From NCBI GenBank assembly GCA_026826555.1, contig JAKSZT010037198.1, positions 5,561,514-5,625,513 of the forward strand: a DNA stretch of 64,000 nt, in the 5' to 3' direction. Source of the DNA: Tolypeutes matacus (Eukaryota; Chordata; Mammalia; Cingulata; Chlamyphoridae). Made by a program: the position numbers and the translations under genes. The notes beneath the pieces were generated by a model, which ran no database searches, was not told where the DNA came from, and was given only the letters and a program-made list of their open reading frames with translations. Below, piece by piece: positions 1 to 8,741 of the stretch. Within the stretch, counting starts at the first letter, position 1. Each line of letters starts with the position of its first letter.

Positions 1-794
1 CCTCCGGGCGGCTTCGCTCAGCCCGTTCCCAGGAGCCACAGCAACAACAACAACAAAAAAATTGAAGACACTATTCTTTTAACATTCTGATTCTCATGTG
101 GACATGGAGCTTTTGTTACATTTTCTGTAATACGGCTGGAATGAATGAGACATTGATCAAAGTTCTTGCATAACACAAGGTACACCAGCATAGAGAATAC
201 TGTGAATCTGTTTTAGACAATATGGCTTGTCTAAAAGTTAAAGCCTTATTTTCAGAGCCTACTGCATCCCTGCTATCCCTGGTTCTTCCCTTCTTGTCCC
301 TTAGTCGCCCTTCATAAGGTAAAAACCACCACCTTTCACATATAGTTAGTTAGGCACAAAGCTTTCTGCCTCAGTGCCTGCCTTCTTTGTTTTTTGTTTT
401 CAGTTTTTATTTCCTTCCTCCCTCTCTCCCTTCTTTTCTTCCTTCTTCTTTTTGCCCTAGATGGTTGACATAGGGAATCACTTCACTATACTGCTGAAAC
501 TCTGTGTCTTACCAGCTGGGTGCAGCTTCAACAGTATATCTATATCATGATTTAACCTCTTCTCCTCCTCTTTGTCCTCCTCAATCCTTATCATTATTCT
601 CACCTCCATTGAATCATTCTCATATTTTCATCAGCACACATACATGCTATGATATGCCATCTAAAAAAAAAAAAAAAAAAAAAAAAACCAGAACAAGGCA
701 AAACAAATATACTCCCTTTATTCTACAACCACTTTCATTTTGTTTTTTTTCTGTTATCTTTTATAGCAAAACTCCTGTATATTTTAATAGCTGT
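1..794. other. No gene seen; A/T- and CT-rich flank
   Basis: The first 60 bases look like the A-rich 3' end of an unidentified truncated retroposon (CAACAACAACAA followed by A7). The rest is CT-rich unique-looking DNA with a run of about 24 A at 663-687. No open frame resembles a known protein. Confidence 0.5.
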
Positions 795-840
795 CTCTAC
801 TGCTTCTCCTCCCGTTCTCTCTCTCTCTCCCCCCCCCTTT
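795..840. repeat. Simple repeat (CT)n then C/T runs
   Basis: A run of TCTC dinucleotides passes into C9 and T7. It borders the T-rich end of the adjacent minus-strand SINE. Confidence 0.8.
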
Positions 841-921
841 TTTAGGAAGTACCCAGGATTGAACTGGGGACTACATATATGGGAAGCAGGTGCTCAACCA
901 CTGAGCTACAGCTGCTCCCCC
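839..921 (-). mobile_element. DAS-SINE monomer, minus strand
   Basis: On the minus strand this reads as a tRNA-like head (GGGGAGCAGCTGTAGCTCAG) with a box A-like segment and a degenerate box B (CAGTTCAATCC), then a short A-rich tail. Other copies in the window share this layout. It is a monomer and is diverged. Confidence 0.8.
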
Positions 922-977
922 CATTATTTCTTGAACCCACTGCACACATCAAATAGACTTTCATTCCTTCTGTTCCA

Positions 978-2262
978 CTGAAAATACTCTTTCAAAGGTT
1001 CCCAATGACCTACAAGTTATGAAATCCAGCATTCAACTCTCAGCCCACTTCTTATTTGCCCTCTAAGCAACATTAACATAGTTGATCACTCCTTCCTACC
1101 TTAAAAACTTTCTTCATTTGGCTTTGGAGACAATATACTCCCTTGGTTTTCTTCCTATATCATGAACTATTCCTTCTCAACCTTCTATTTCTGCTCTCTT
1201 AATGTTGGAGTGCCCCAGGGCTCAGGCCTCACTCTTTTGCTCTTTTTTATCTATATTATACCCTACATGATCTCATCTACTCCCATGATTTTAAAGTACC
1301 ATCTATATGCTAATGACTCTCAAATTTTTACCTTCAGACCAGCTTCTTCTAATTCCACACTAATGTATATAACTGCCTAATCAATATTTCCATTTTTGAT
1401 GTCAAGTAGATACGTCAAATTTAACATCTCTAGAACTAAATGCTTCTGCTCCTCCCCAGTACTTCTGCAGGTCCTTGTGCCCATTTCAGTAAATGGCATA
1501 TCCTTTTGCCCAATCATCAGCCAAAATCCCTGGCTCCATCGTGGCTCTTATTTTTTTCCTCATACATCATATCTACTCCATCAGCAAATTCTGTTGGTGT
1601 ATTACTTCTTGCCAGTTCCCCTGCAAACACTTTGGTCCACCTGAAATTGCTTGCATGCACCTTTGCAGTAACTGGTTGTTCTGCTTTCACTCTTATTCTT
1701 GTAGTCCGTTTTTAAAGAGCATCAAGACTGATCCTTTTAAAACATAAATATGATCATGGTACTCCTTTTCTCAACCCTCTAGTGATTTTCCATCACACTT
1801 AGAATAAAATTCAAAGTCATTCCAAAGTTTAACCTTGGCCTACAAGTCTCCATATTATCTGGCCCCTGAGAAATTCTAAACTCATCTCTTTCTCCTGTAT
1901 CACTTCATAGATCCAATTACATTGGTCTCTTTGCTGTTCCTTAGCACTTACTGTAGCCTGTGTTCTTCTTTTGCATGAGACAATAACACTGCTCCCAGCC
2001 TCACTTCAGTCAGATCTCTGTTCACATATCACCTCCTCAGAAAGGCCTTCTCCAACCACTCTATGTGAAACAGCAATTCCTTCACTCTTCTCTTACCCTT
2101 TTTTACTTTTTTTCCCCAGAGCCCTGGTTACTGTCTGACATATTACATAGTATATTTAGTTTATTGTCTCCCTCACTAAAATGTAAGATCTGTGAGAGCA
2201 GGAATTATATCCCCAACACCTAGAGCAATATCTGATAGGAAGTAGACACTCAATAAATATAT
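978..2262 (+). mobile_element. L2 LINE, 3' portion
   Basis: This is a CR1-clade LINE fragment in plus orientation. The frame at 1162-1380 carries reverse transcriptase landmarks: VGVPQGS near 1207 and YHLYANDSQIF near 1300, where YADD has become YAND. The later RT and 3' region lies in other frames (for example FPISVNG... near 1480). The 3' end near 2225-2262 matches the usual L2 terminus, with a TAGAGCAATATCTG-like block and CTCAATAAATAT. Stops and frameshifts make it non-functional. Identification is from remembered L2 consensus features; extent is approximate. Confidence 0.85.
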
Positions 2263-2284
2263 GTTGTATTGGTCATTGTCATCA

Positions 2285-2375
2285 TAGCTACATTTATTCA
2301 GCACTTGCTGTGTGTTTTACATTGCTAAATATTTTATATGCATTGTTTCATTTAGTTTTGTTCATTTCACACACC
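2285..2375 (+). mobile_element. MIR-like fragment
   Basis: The text 'TTCAGCACTTGCTGTGTGTTTTACATTGC' and the following 'TTTCATTTAG' resemble the 3' half of MIR elements. It is short and diverged, so the assignment is tentative. Confidence 0.4.
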
Positions 2376-2567
2376 AGAAACCCACATGCAAAAACAGAGT
2401 AATCATTTTCCTAGTCTTTTCATTGTCAGACTGTACTTTCAGGTCATCCAGTGTGAAGAACAAACTCCTAGGCCTGGCCCCCTCCTACCTGGAGATCCTC
2501 TGCCATCAAATTCAGAGCTCACCCAGCTGGGGTCTTGCAGCTCCTCCATTTCTTGCTTGTACTACAG

Positions 2568-2760
2568 CAGGGGTTTTTAACAAGGGGTCTGTGAGCTTGA
2601 ACTGAAGTTCAAAAAACCATTATTCCTGTAGGGACGTGTTGGTGTGGGTGTGATATATATATTAAATAATAAACAGTATACTGTGGACTTAGTAAGGGGT
2701 CCATGGTTTTCACCTGACTGGCAAGGGGGTCAGTGGAACAAAAAAGGTTAAGAAATCCTG
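2568..2760. mobile_element. Non-autonomous hAT-type DNA transposon (MITE)
   Basis: The 193-bp unit has imperfect terminal inverted repeats: CAGGGGTTTTTAAC at the left and, on the minus strand, CAGGATTTCTTAACC at the right. Possible 8-bp duplications flank it (TACTACAG at 2560-2567, TGCTAAAG at 2761-2768, 6 of 8 identical). The GGGGTCCATGG block and the TIR type are those of mammalian hAT-Charlie derivatives. It has no coding capacity. The exact subfamily is not assigned. Confidence 0.75.
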
Positions 2761-2768
2761 TGCTAAAG

Positions 2769-4216
2769 GCATAGGACATCAGATGGGAGCACTCTGCTGA
2801 ACTGTACTGACTGAAGCTAGTGATGGAGGAAGGTTGTTTGAGTGCTTTGATGTTGGCTTTTTTTTTTTTTTTAAGGTGTCAGTGAGTGCTAGGGCCACAT
2901 GTGTTTCATACCTTGCCTTTTTTTTTTCTTTTTAAAATCCCATTATCACTGGCAAGGAAACAATGATTCCACAACATAGTATTTCAATACAGTTTCCTGA
3001 GCATTATTGGACCCAAGAAGGAGGAAAAGTTCCCTTTCTGTACAGATTTCAGTATGGAAGGGCAGAGAGTTCTATTTTGAAGGGTCTATGTACTTCTGCA
3101 GGTCCTTGTGCCCAAATTTGTTTATAAATTCTGAGATTTTGAAAGGATCAAGGCTCAGGTGGACCCCTTTCCCACCTATTAACGTCAACACTCAGCTTTT
3201 GTTGACTCTCTTTCTCTTTGCTGGCCACCTGGGGACTAGAAGTGTAGTGGTGGGGGCTTCAGGAGCTGGAGGCATGAGGGACAGCTTCTCAGTAGGGTCC
3301 AAGAAAGAGGGGAGGTTATTTTATTTGAGCTGGGTTGATTAAACTCCCAAAGTTAATTTTGAGAGACAGCTGCACACAGAATAAAGATGGTGATTAGAAC
3401 TAATTACTGTTTTTGTAGATGTTTTTAATTCTACAGCACTTTGTATTTACAAAGAATTTTGTAATCACTTATTAATTCTCACCCACCACAGCCTTGTGAC
3501 ATGGGCAAGTTACTACAGATGTATGTATTTGTCTTCTGGGAAGAAATCTGAACTGTTTTGGCCACGTACTAGGATTGAGGATTCAAAATCCTCATTGCAG
3601 CTCTTTTATTGAATTACTGTGTAAGTTTGAGAACCCAAATAATGAGAATTTGAACATCATCTTACCTTATGATTTTACTATGAAGAATAATTTTAAAAGA
3701 TACCATCCATGCATAGGTATATAATAATAATAATCTGTCTAAACTTCAGTTCATCAACCTTTTTTTTAAAAAATAAAATTAAAAAATAGTGTTTGTCATA
3801 GGATTTTTACATGAGAAGCACCTAGCATATTTGCCTAATAAATGTTTAATAAATGTTTGCCATTATTAATACTGTAAGGAAACCTGTAACATATTATTCT
3901 CATTGTCTTTGCTTGATTGCCTTAGCATTCCTGTCTTTGGATGAAGATGCATACAAATGTACATTCACTTATTTAGCAATATTAATTGAGTGGCTACCAT
4001 TTACCAGGCATTGTTCTTGGAGCTAGTGAGACAGTGGCAAACAAAAAAGGAGCTCCTGCTCTTCTGAAACTTATCTTCTGGTGGGAGGAATGCACATTTT
4101 CATGTTGGAGGGACTTATATTTTGGTGGGAGATAGGCTGAGATAAAGAAGGTAAAGTAGTGATTAGGATATACTTAGCCAGAAAGTGTGTAGAGAGAGAA
4201 ATTATCTATTAAAAAA
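2769..4216. other. No gene; ancient repeat traces
   Basis: Nothing coding is supported. 3430-3530 has a weak MIR-like block (CTTGTGACATGGGCAAGTTACT), and 3955-4110 resembles a common ancient mammalian repeat (CCAGGCATTGTTCTTGGAGCT...GGAGCTCCTGCTCTTCTGAA). Neither is strong enough to classify. Poly(T) tracts occur near 2861 and 2920. Confidence 0.4.
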
Positions 4217-4228
4217 AAAACAATTCTG

Positions 4229-4427
4229 GGAGCAGATGTGGCTCAAGCAGTTGAGTGCCTGCTTCCCACATGGGATGTCCCAGGTTCAGTTTCCGATGCC
4301 TCCTAAAAGCAAAAACAAACAACAAGCAAACAAACAAAAAAACCAACTCAGGGGAGCCGATATGGCTCAGTGGTTGAGCGTTCAATCCCTGGCCCTGGTA
4401 CCCAAAAAAAACCCACAAAAAGTCCCC
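4229..4427 (+). mobile_element. Dimeric DAS-SINE, plus strand
   Basis: Two tRNA-like heads are joined by an A/CAAA-rich linker. The first (GGGAGCAGATGTGGCTCAAG) keeps box A and a degenerate box B. The second (GGGGAGCCGATATGGCTCAG) lacks its anticodon-arm region. The unit is flanked by the TSD AAAACAATTCTG at 4217-4228 and 4428-4439, so it is an intact L1-mobilised insertion. Confidence 0.93.
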
Positions 4428-4439
4428 AAAACAATTCTG

Positions 4440-4864
4440 TTATAGTGAAAGGTAAGTACATACTTATAAGCTATTCATTTTACATAAAAGTATTTAAATA
4501 TATATAAATATTTAATAAAAACAAATATACTTATTAATTTATAAAATATCTGAAAATATTTTATTTGTTATACAAGTAATTAAAACCACTATACTGAAAT
4601 TCTGGAAAAAAAAAAAAAAGAAAAATTATCCATAATTTCATTACTAATATTATTCCTCTTAAATCTTCTGAGCATATGTTTGTACTTAGTTTATTCAAGA
4701 CATATTTAGAGCATCTATTTTGTGCCAGGTCCCTTGTCCAAATGAAATTCAACAGTGGTTAGGTTAAGCTACTGAGATTATGGGTAAAGTTAACTAAAAG
4801 GTAATTATGATGCTCCTTTCCCTAATATATCCCACTGAGGGATCCTAGAGAAATACAGCTTGCC
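4440..4864. other. No gene; A/T-rich
   Basis: A/T-rich intergenic-type sequence with an A13 run near 4605. No supported feature. Confidence 0.5.
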
Positions 4865-5298
4865 TGTAATGGTTAATTTAATGTTGACTTGACTAGGTTA
4901 TGGTATCTAGTTGTTTGGTCAAGCAAGAACTGGCCTGATTGTGACTGTGGGGATATTTCATATGTGTATTTAAATCATTAGTTAGTTGAGTGCATCTGTG
5001 GCTGATTACATCTATAGTAAACAAAGCAGATTGCCTTCAGCAATGAGTGGAGTCTCCTCATCCAATTATTTGGAGGCCTTAAAGTGAGAACTGAGGATTT
5101 CAGCAGTCAGAAAGAAGAATTTCTGTCTCTACTTCAGCCAGCTAGCTTCTCCTAGAATATTCATCACCACCGTCATAGGAATTACCAGCTTGTGGCTTCT
5201 CTTTCACCTTCATTGAGTTTCCAACTTACAGTCTACCCTATGGAATTTGGACTTGCATTCTCCACAGTTGTGTGAGCCAATTCCTGTAATAACTACCA

Positions 5299-5331
<33 letters not shown>

Positions 5332-5373
5332 ATCCATCCATCTATCTCCTGTTTCTTTGGAGAACCTTGACCA
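4865..5373 (+). mobile_element. MLT2-like ERVL LTR
   Basis: The unit begins TGTAATGGTTAATTTAATGT, contains GGCCTTAAAGTGAGAACTGAGG and TGTGAGCCAATTCCTGTAATAA, and ends TTTCTTTGGAGAACCTTGACC. These blocks match the ordered landmarks of mammalian MLT2-type ERVL LTRs as I remember them. It contains a tetranucleotide microsatellite near its 3' end, as is common in that family. No internal region adjoins it, so it is a solo LTR or fragment. Confidence 0.8.
5297..5345. repeat. (CTGT)n/(CTAT)n microsatellite
   Basis: Five CTGT-type units pass into CTAT and CCAT units inside the 3' part of the MLT2-like LTR. A candidate length polymorphism. Confidence 0.95.
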
Positions 5374-5768
5374 TATGTAACTTGCAGAACTTGAGGGCTG
5401 GAAGAGAGCATAGTCACCAACCCAACCTCTTATTCCATGCTTGAATCTTTTAGAATATCTCTGCAGTTCTTGCTGCTTCAGCATGGGAAAAGTGGGTTCA
5501 GTTTCCTGACCTTTGGGTCATAGCTTGGGGTTGTGGAGCAGTTCAGCTAGGATGACAGCAGTGGGAAAGAATATCAAATAAAGGTCTTCTGAGACCCTTA
5601 ACTCAGGGTCTCCTTTGAAGGGATGAGATAAAGGGAGAAGAATATTGGCCTTGTTGAACGAGAGCAGATAAAGCTGAGCAGACTGAAGCAGGATTAAATA
5701 CCTGGGACATCACAGGCACCTGAAGACCAGAGAGAAGGTTCTGGAGGTAGAGAGGAGCCTCAGGTTCT
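5374..5768. other. No gene seen
   Basis: Unique-looking sequence with no recognisable coding, RNA or repeat feature. Confidence 0.45.
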
Positions 5769-5782
5769 CCTATTGCCTTCTT

Positions 5783-5956
5783 TTTTTAAAATTTTTAAAT
5801 TTTTTTTTAATTTGTAAAATGATATATAAATATATATGCATATATGTGCATTTGCTTACAAAAATGTTATTTATATATATAAATATATTTTAAGAGGTGC
5901 CTAGATTACCTAAAATATTACATGGAACCCACCGGGATTCCCATGTTGCCCACCTC
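5783..5956 (-). mobile_element. Strongly 5'-truncated L1 end (long G-rich 3'UTR type)
   Basis: This matches the terminal ~170 bp of the repeat at 12698-13543 (GAGGTGC.TAGATTACC.AAAATATTACA and the adjacent ATATAT block). On the minus strand it ends in an A-rich tail. A 14-bp TSD, CCTATTGCCTTCTT, lies at 5769-5782 and 5957-5970. 5' truncation plus TSD shows L1-type retroposition. Confidence 0.9.
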
Positions 5957-6006
5957 CCTATTGCCTTCTTACCCTCAGGTGATATCTGGGTAAATAGTAC
6001 CCTTAC

Positions 6007-6551
6007 TGTAGCCGTTTGGCAGTTTGATGTAATTATGAATTCCAAAAATATAATTGGATCATGTTTGTAAACTGGTCTGCTAATCTGGGCATGATTAAGT
6101 TATGATTAGGGCGTTTCACTGGGCCACATCAGGAGGTCGTTGAGCCCCACCCCTTGAGGGGTGGGGGAATCAAATATAAAAGGCAAGGCAAAGGACAGAG
6201 GGAGCAGTTTTGAGTAGCAGTTTTGATGTTAGAGTTTTGATGTTGAACAGAAGGCCCCAGGAGAAGAGAAGCGAGCCGTTCACCTCATAGTCTACAGCTG
6301 AGCTTGTGGTAGAAACAGAGGCGCTAAGCCCGGAGAGAAACAAAGCCCTGGGAAGAGAGGAACCTAAGAAGCCTGAACCCTGGCAAACAGCAGCTGTCTT
6401 GCTCCAACACGTGGCAAAGGACTTTGGTGAGGGAAGAAACTTACGCTTTTTGGCCTGGTAACTGTGGACTTCTACCCCAAATAAATACCCTTTATAAAGA
6501 CCAACCCATTTCTGGTATTTCACATTAGCACCCCTTTGGCTGACTAATACA
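6007..6551 (+). repeat. 5' LTR of the MaLR-type element
   Basis: The 545-bp LTR starts TGTAGCCGTTTGGCAG and ends GGCTGACTAATACA. A TATA-like AATATAAAAGG lies near 6174 and an AATAAA at 6480, giving a plausible U3-R-U5 layout in plus orientation. Its first ~117 bp are repeated at 8625-8741. Its reverse complement closely parallels 18743-19284. Confidence 0.92.
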
Positions 6552-6575
6552 GAATTTGGTACCGAGGAGTGGGGA
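6552..6575 (+). other. Primer-binding-like site
   Basis: Immediately after the LTR the sequence reads GAATTTGGTACCGAGGAGTG. The 'TTTGGTACC.AGGAGTGGGG' start is characteristic of MaLR internal regions in my memory. TGG would pair with a tRNA CCA end. The primer tRNA is not assigned. Confidence 0.6.
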
Positions 6576-6788
6576 AGTTCTTTTGCAATTACCAAAATGT
6601 TGGAACGGTTTTATGAATGGGTAAGGGGTATTTTTTGGAGGAATTGTGAAATGCTTGATGGAAAAGGCCTAGATCACTTTGAAGAAACTGTTGTTAGTAA
6701 TATGGACACTAAAGAGACTTTCTATGATGCCTTAGAAGTAAATGATGAAACTATTTTTGGAAACTGGAGGAAAGGTGATCCATGTTTT

Positions 6789-7223
6789 TTTTTTTTTTTT
6801 TAAGATTTTATTTATTTACTTTATCCATTTTAAACCCCCCCTTCCCCATTTGCTGTTTTGTGTCCATTCGCTGGGCAATTCTCTGTGTCTGTTTCCTGCC
6901 ATCTCTTCTCATCCTCCTCCTCCAGTCTTCACCAGGATTCGATCTGGAGACCTCGGATGTAGGAGAGAGGTATTCTGCTGCCTGCGCCACCTCAGCTCCT
7001 GGCTTCTGGAGCTTTCAGAGCATCTCGTCTTGTCTCTCCCCTATTACATCATCATCCTGCTGCATGGCTCCCGGGGCCCGACAGCTCAGCGGCACACAGA
7101 GCCTGGCAGCCCATGCACCTTCTATATATATTTTTTTTATTTTACCAGGAGGTCCCGGGGATCGAACCCAGGTCCCTCCATATGGCAGACTGACGCCCAA
7201 CCATTTGAGCCACATCTGCCCCC
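6789..7223 (-). mobile_element. Long dimeric DAS-SINE, minus strand
   Basis: A T14 tract, TTATTTATTTA-type tail and two box-B-like blocks on the minus strand (GATCGAATCC near 6939, GGGTTCGATC near 7159) show a dimer of about 435 bp. The TSD AGGTGATCCATGTTTT is at 6773-6788 and 7224-7239. It splits the gag-like frame of the LTR element, so it is the younger insertion. Confidence 0.93.
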
Positions 7224-7800
7224 AGGTGATCCATGTTTTAAAGTTGCAGAAAACTTAGCAAGATTAACTCCTGGTGTTATATGGAAGACAGAATTTGAAA
7301 ATGGTGAACCGGTGCATTTAGCTGAAAAACTTTCTAAGGTAAACTCAGAGAATGTGGCTTCTCTCCTTGCAGCTTCTAGCAAAATACTAGATGAGTGAAA
7401 TACACTAAGGACTGAACTTTTGGGCACAAAGAAAACAGAAACTGATTCCGGAACTTCCAAGTTTCTGGAAATCAAATTCCCAGATGAAAATGCCCCATTT
7501 GAAGACTTTACTAAATCTGGAACTTGTAAATCAGAATTTAAGATGCAGTTATCTCGGAAAGACTTGTGGAAAGTCTTACTGTCTGATGGCTTGGACCCCT
7601 GCTTCCTGCATGCTAAACCAGCAAGGTTTTTGAGAGCACTGTATGAACAAAACTACTGTTCACTTGGACTAAAAAGGACATGGAAAGGAGAGATGGAAGA
7701 GGAAAAAACTTTAAGAGGAAAACATCGAAGCTGAGATCTGGAATTAAGACATCACCTTGGGCCAAGAGAAGAACCCCACCCATGTGTACAGAGAGGGTGA

Positions 7801-8190
7801 GTTTTGCCCCAGCAGTTGAAGAGGGTGGATGTTCCTACCAGATGTTCTGGAAGACTTTTGCTGCCCCAGAGTACAGGGAGGGTGGAGCACATTCCTCAAA
7901 GACTAGGGCAGTTAAGGTCAGCACCCCATAGGTCTGAGAGGGGTGCTCCTGTCCCCCATGGATTAAAGAAGGCCAGGTGGTCAACCCATTGCTCTGAGAG
8001 GGTTGAACCTCTATGCCAAAGGTTAGGGAAGGCCAGGTGGTCAACACGTTGCTTTGAGAGGATTGAACCTGTATGCCAAAGATTAGGGGGAATGTTGTCT
8101 TCACCTCACTGTACTAGGGGGGCTAAGACTCTAACCCAAAGATTGGGTAAGGTGTGGAAATCACCCCAACACTCTTGGAGGGTGAGGTCT
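7801..8190 (+). repeat. 60-bp tandem repeat, about 6.5 copies
   Basis: Successive 60-bp units begin near 7801, 7861, 7921, 7981, 8041, 8101 and 8161. Shared landmarks are a TCA(A/C)CCC-type start, CTGAGAGGGTTGAACC, and ATGCCAAAGATTAGG. The central units (7981 and 8041) are most alike. Sixty bp equals 20 codons, so the repeat leaves the reading frame open. The last copy is partial. It lies wholly inside the LTR element. Confidence 0.9.
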
Positions 8191-8613
8191 GGAGCTTGGT
8201 TGACACCCAGAAGCTTGACAAGGGTGAAACCAAGAAAATGGCCGTTGGGCAAGCCTGTGGAAAGGGTGGGTCCCCATGATGTCCCAAGGAGAAGAAACCA
8301 TCATCTTAAGAATGACTCTCAGACTTTAAAATCGAATGGAAGATGCTCTGCAGGTTTACTGAACTGTAGAGGACCCATGGCTCATGTTTAACATCCCAGG
8401 TTCTCCTTATGGTAATGAAAATGGCTATTCTTTGCTTTTCCATTTGTGTATTGGAAGCAGATAAATTGTTTCGTAAGTTTCAGAGGTCTACAGCAGATGG
8501 GATTTTGCCAGAAGACAAACTGTATTTCTTTGAACTGATTATGATATGATTTTGTACTTGCATTGTTACTGACTTAAGGTTTTTTGAATATTGTAGTGTA
8601 TTTTTGGAATTCA

Positions 8614-8624
8614 GAGGGTGGAGT
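8614..8624 (+). promoter_or_regulatory. Polypurine tract before the 3' LTR
   Basis: AGAGGGTGGAG directly precedes the TGTAGCTG start of the 3' LTR, where the plus-strand primer of an LTR element is expected. Confidence 0.7.
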
Positions 8625-8741
8625 GTAGCTGTTTGGCAGTTTGATGTAATTATGAATTCCAAAAATATAATTGGATCATGCTTGTAAACTGGTATGCTAA
8701 TCCAGGCATGATTAAGTTATGATTAGGGTGTTCACTGGGCC
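8625..8741 (+). repeat. 3' LTR of the MaLR-type element, truncated
   Basis: It repeats the first ~117 bp of the LTR at 6007 with a few differences (GTTTGGCAGTTTGATGTAAT onward). Similarity stops after TTCACTGGGCC, so most of U3, R and U5 are missing. Confidence 0.9.

Larger units (their letters stand above)
6597..8391 (+). pseudogene. Gag-like reading frame of the MaLR element, broken
   Basis: Excluding the SINE duplication (6773-7223), one reading frame runs from an ATG at 6597 to a TAA at 8389-8391, about 448 codons. It is interrupted only by stops at 7396, 7732 and 7798. All three are TGA, which would fit CGA-to-TGA decay of methylated CpG, though this is inference. The N-terminal half is acidic and mixed in composition. 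The C-terminal half, from 7804, is basic and built from 20-codon repeats. MaLR elements are known to keep only gag-related coding sequence. I see no zinc knuckle, protease or RT motif, so 'gag-like' rests on position. Confidence 0.6.
6007..8741 (+). mobile_element. ERVL/MaLR-type LTR retrotransposon, 3' LTR truncated
   Basis: The order is 5' LTR, primer-binding-like site, internal region with one gag-like frame, polypurine tract and the first ~117 bp of a 3' LTR. Without the 451-bp SINE duplication, the internal part is about 1.6 kb, close to the size of non-autonomous MaLR elements. No pol or env motif is visible. The solo LTR at 18743-19284 belongs to the same or a sister family and has a 5-bp TSD, as expected for class III ERVs. 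The 3' LTR stops at about 8741, so a deletion or rearrangement removed the rest. Confidence 0.87.

Noticed and set aside
6742..7398. 218-aa open frame
   Set aside because: It reads through the SINE into the LTR-element frame. The TSD at 6773 and 7224 shows the middle is an insertion, so this is not a natural protein.
7801..8190. CRISPR-like or satellite array
   Set aside because: There are no unique spacers. It is a direct 60-bp tandem repeat inside a mammalian LTR element.
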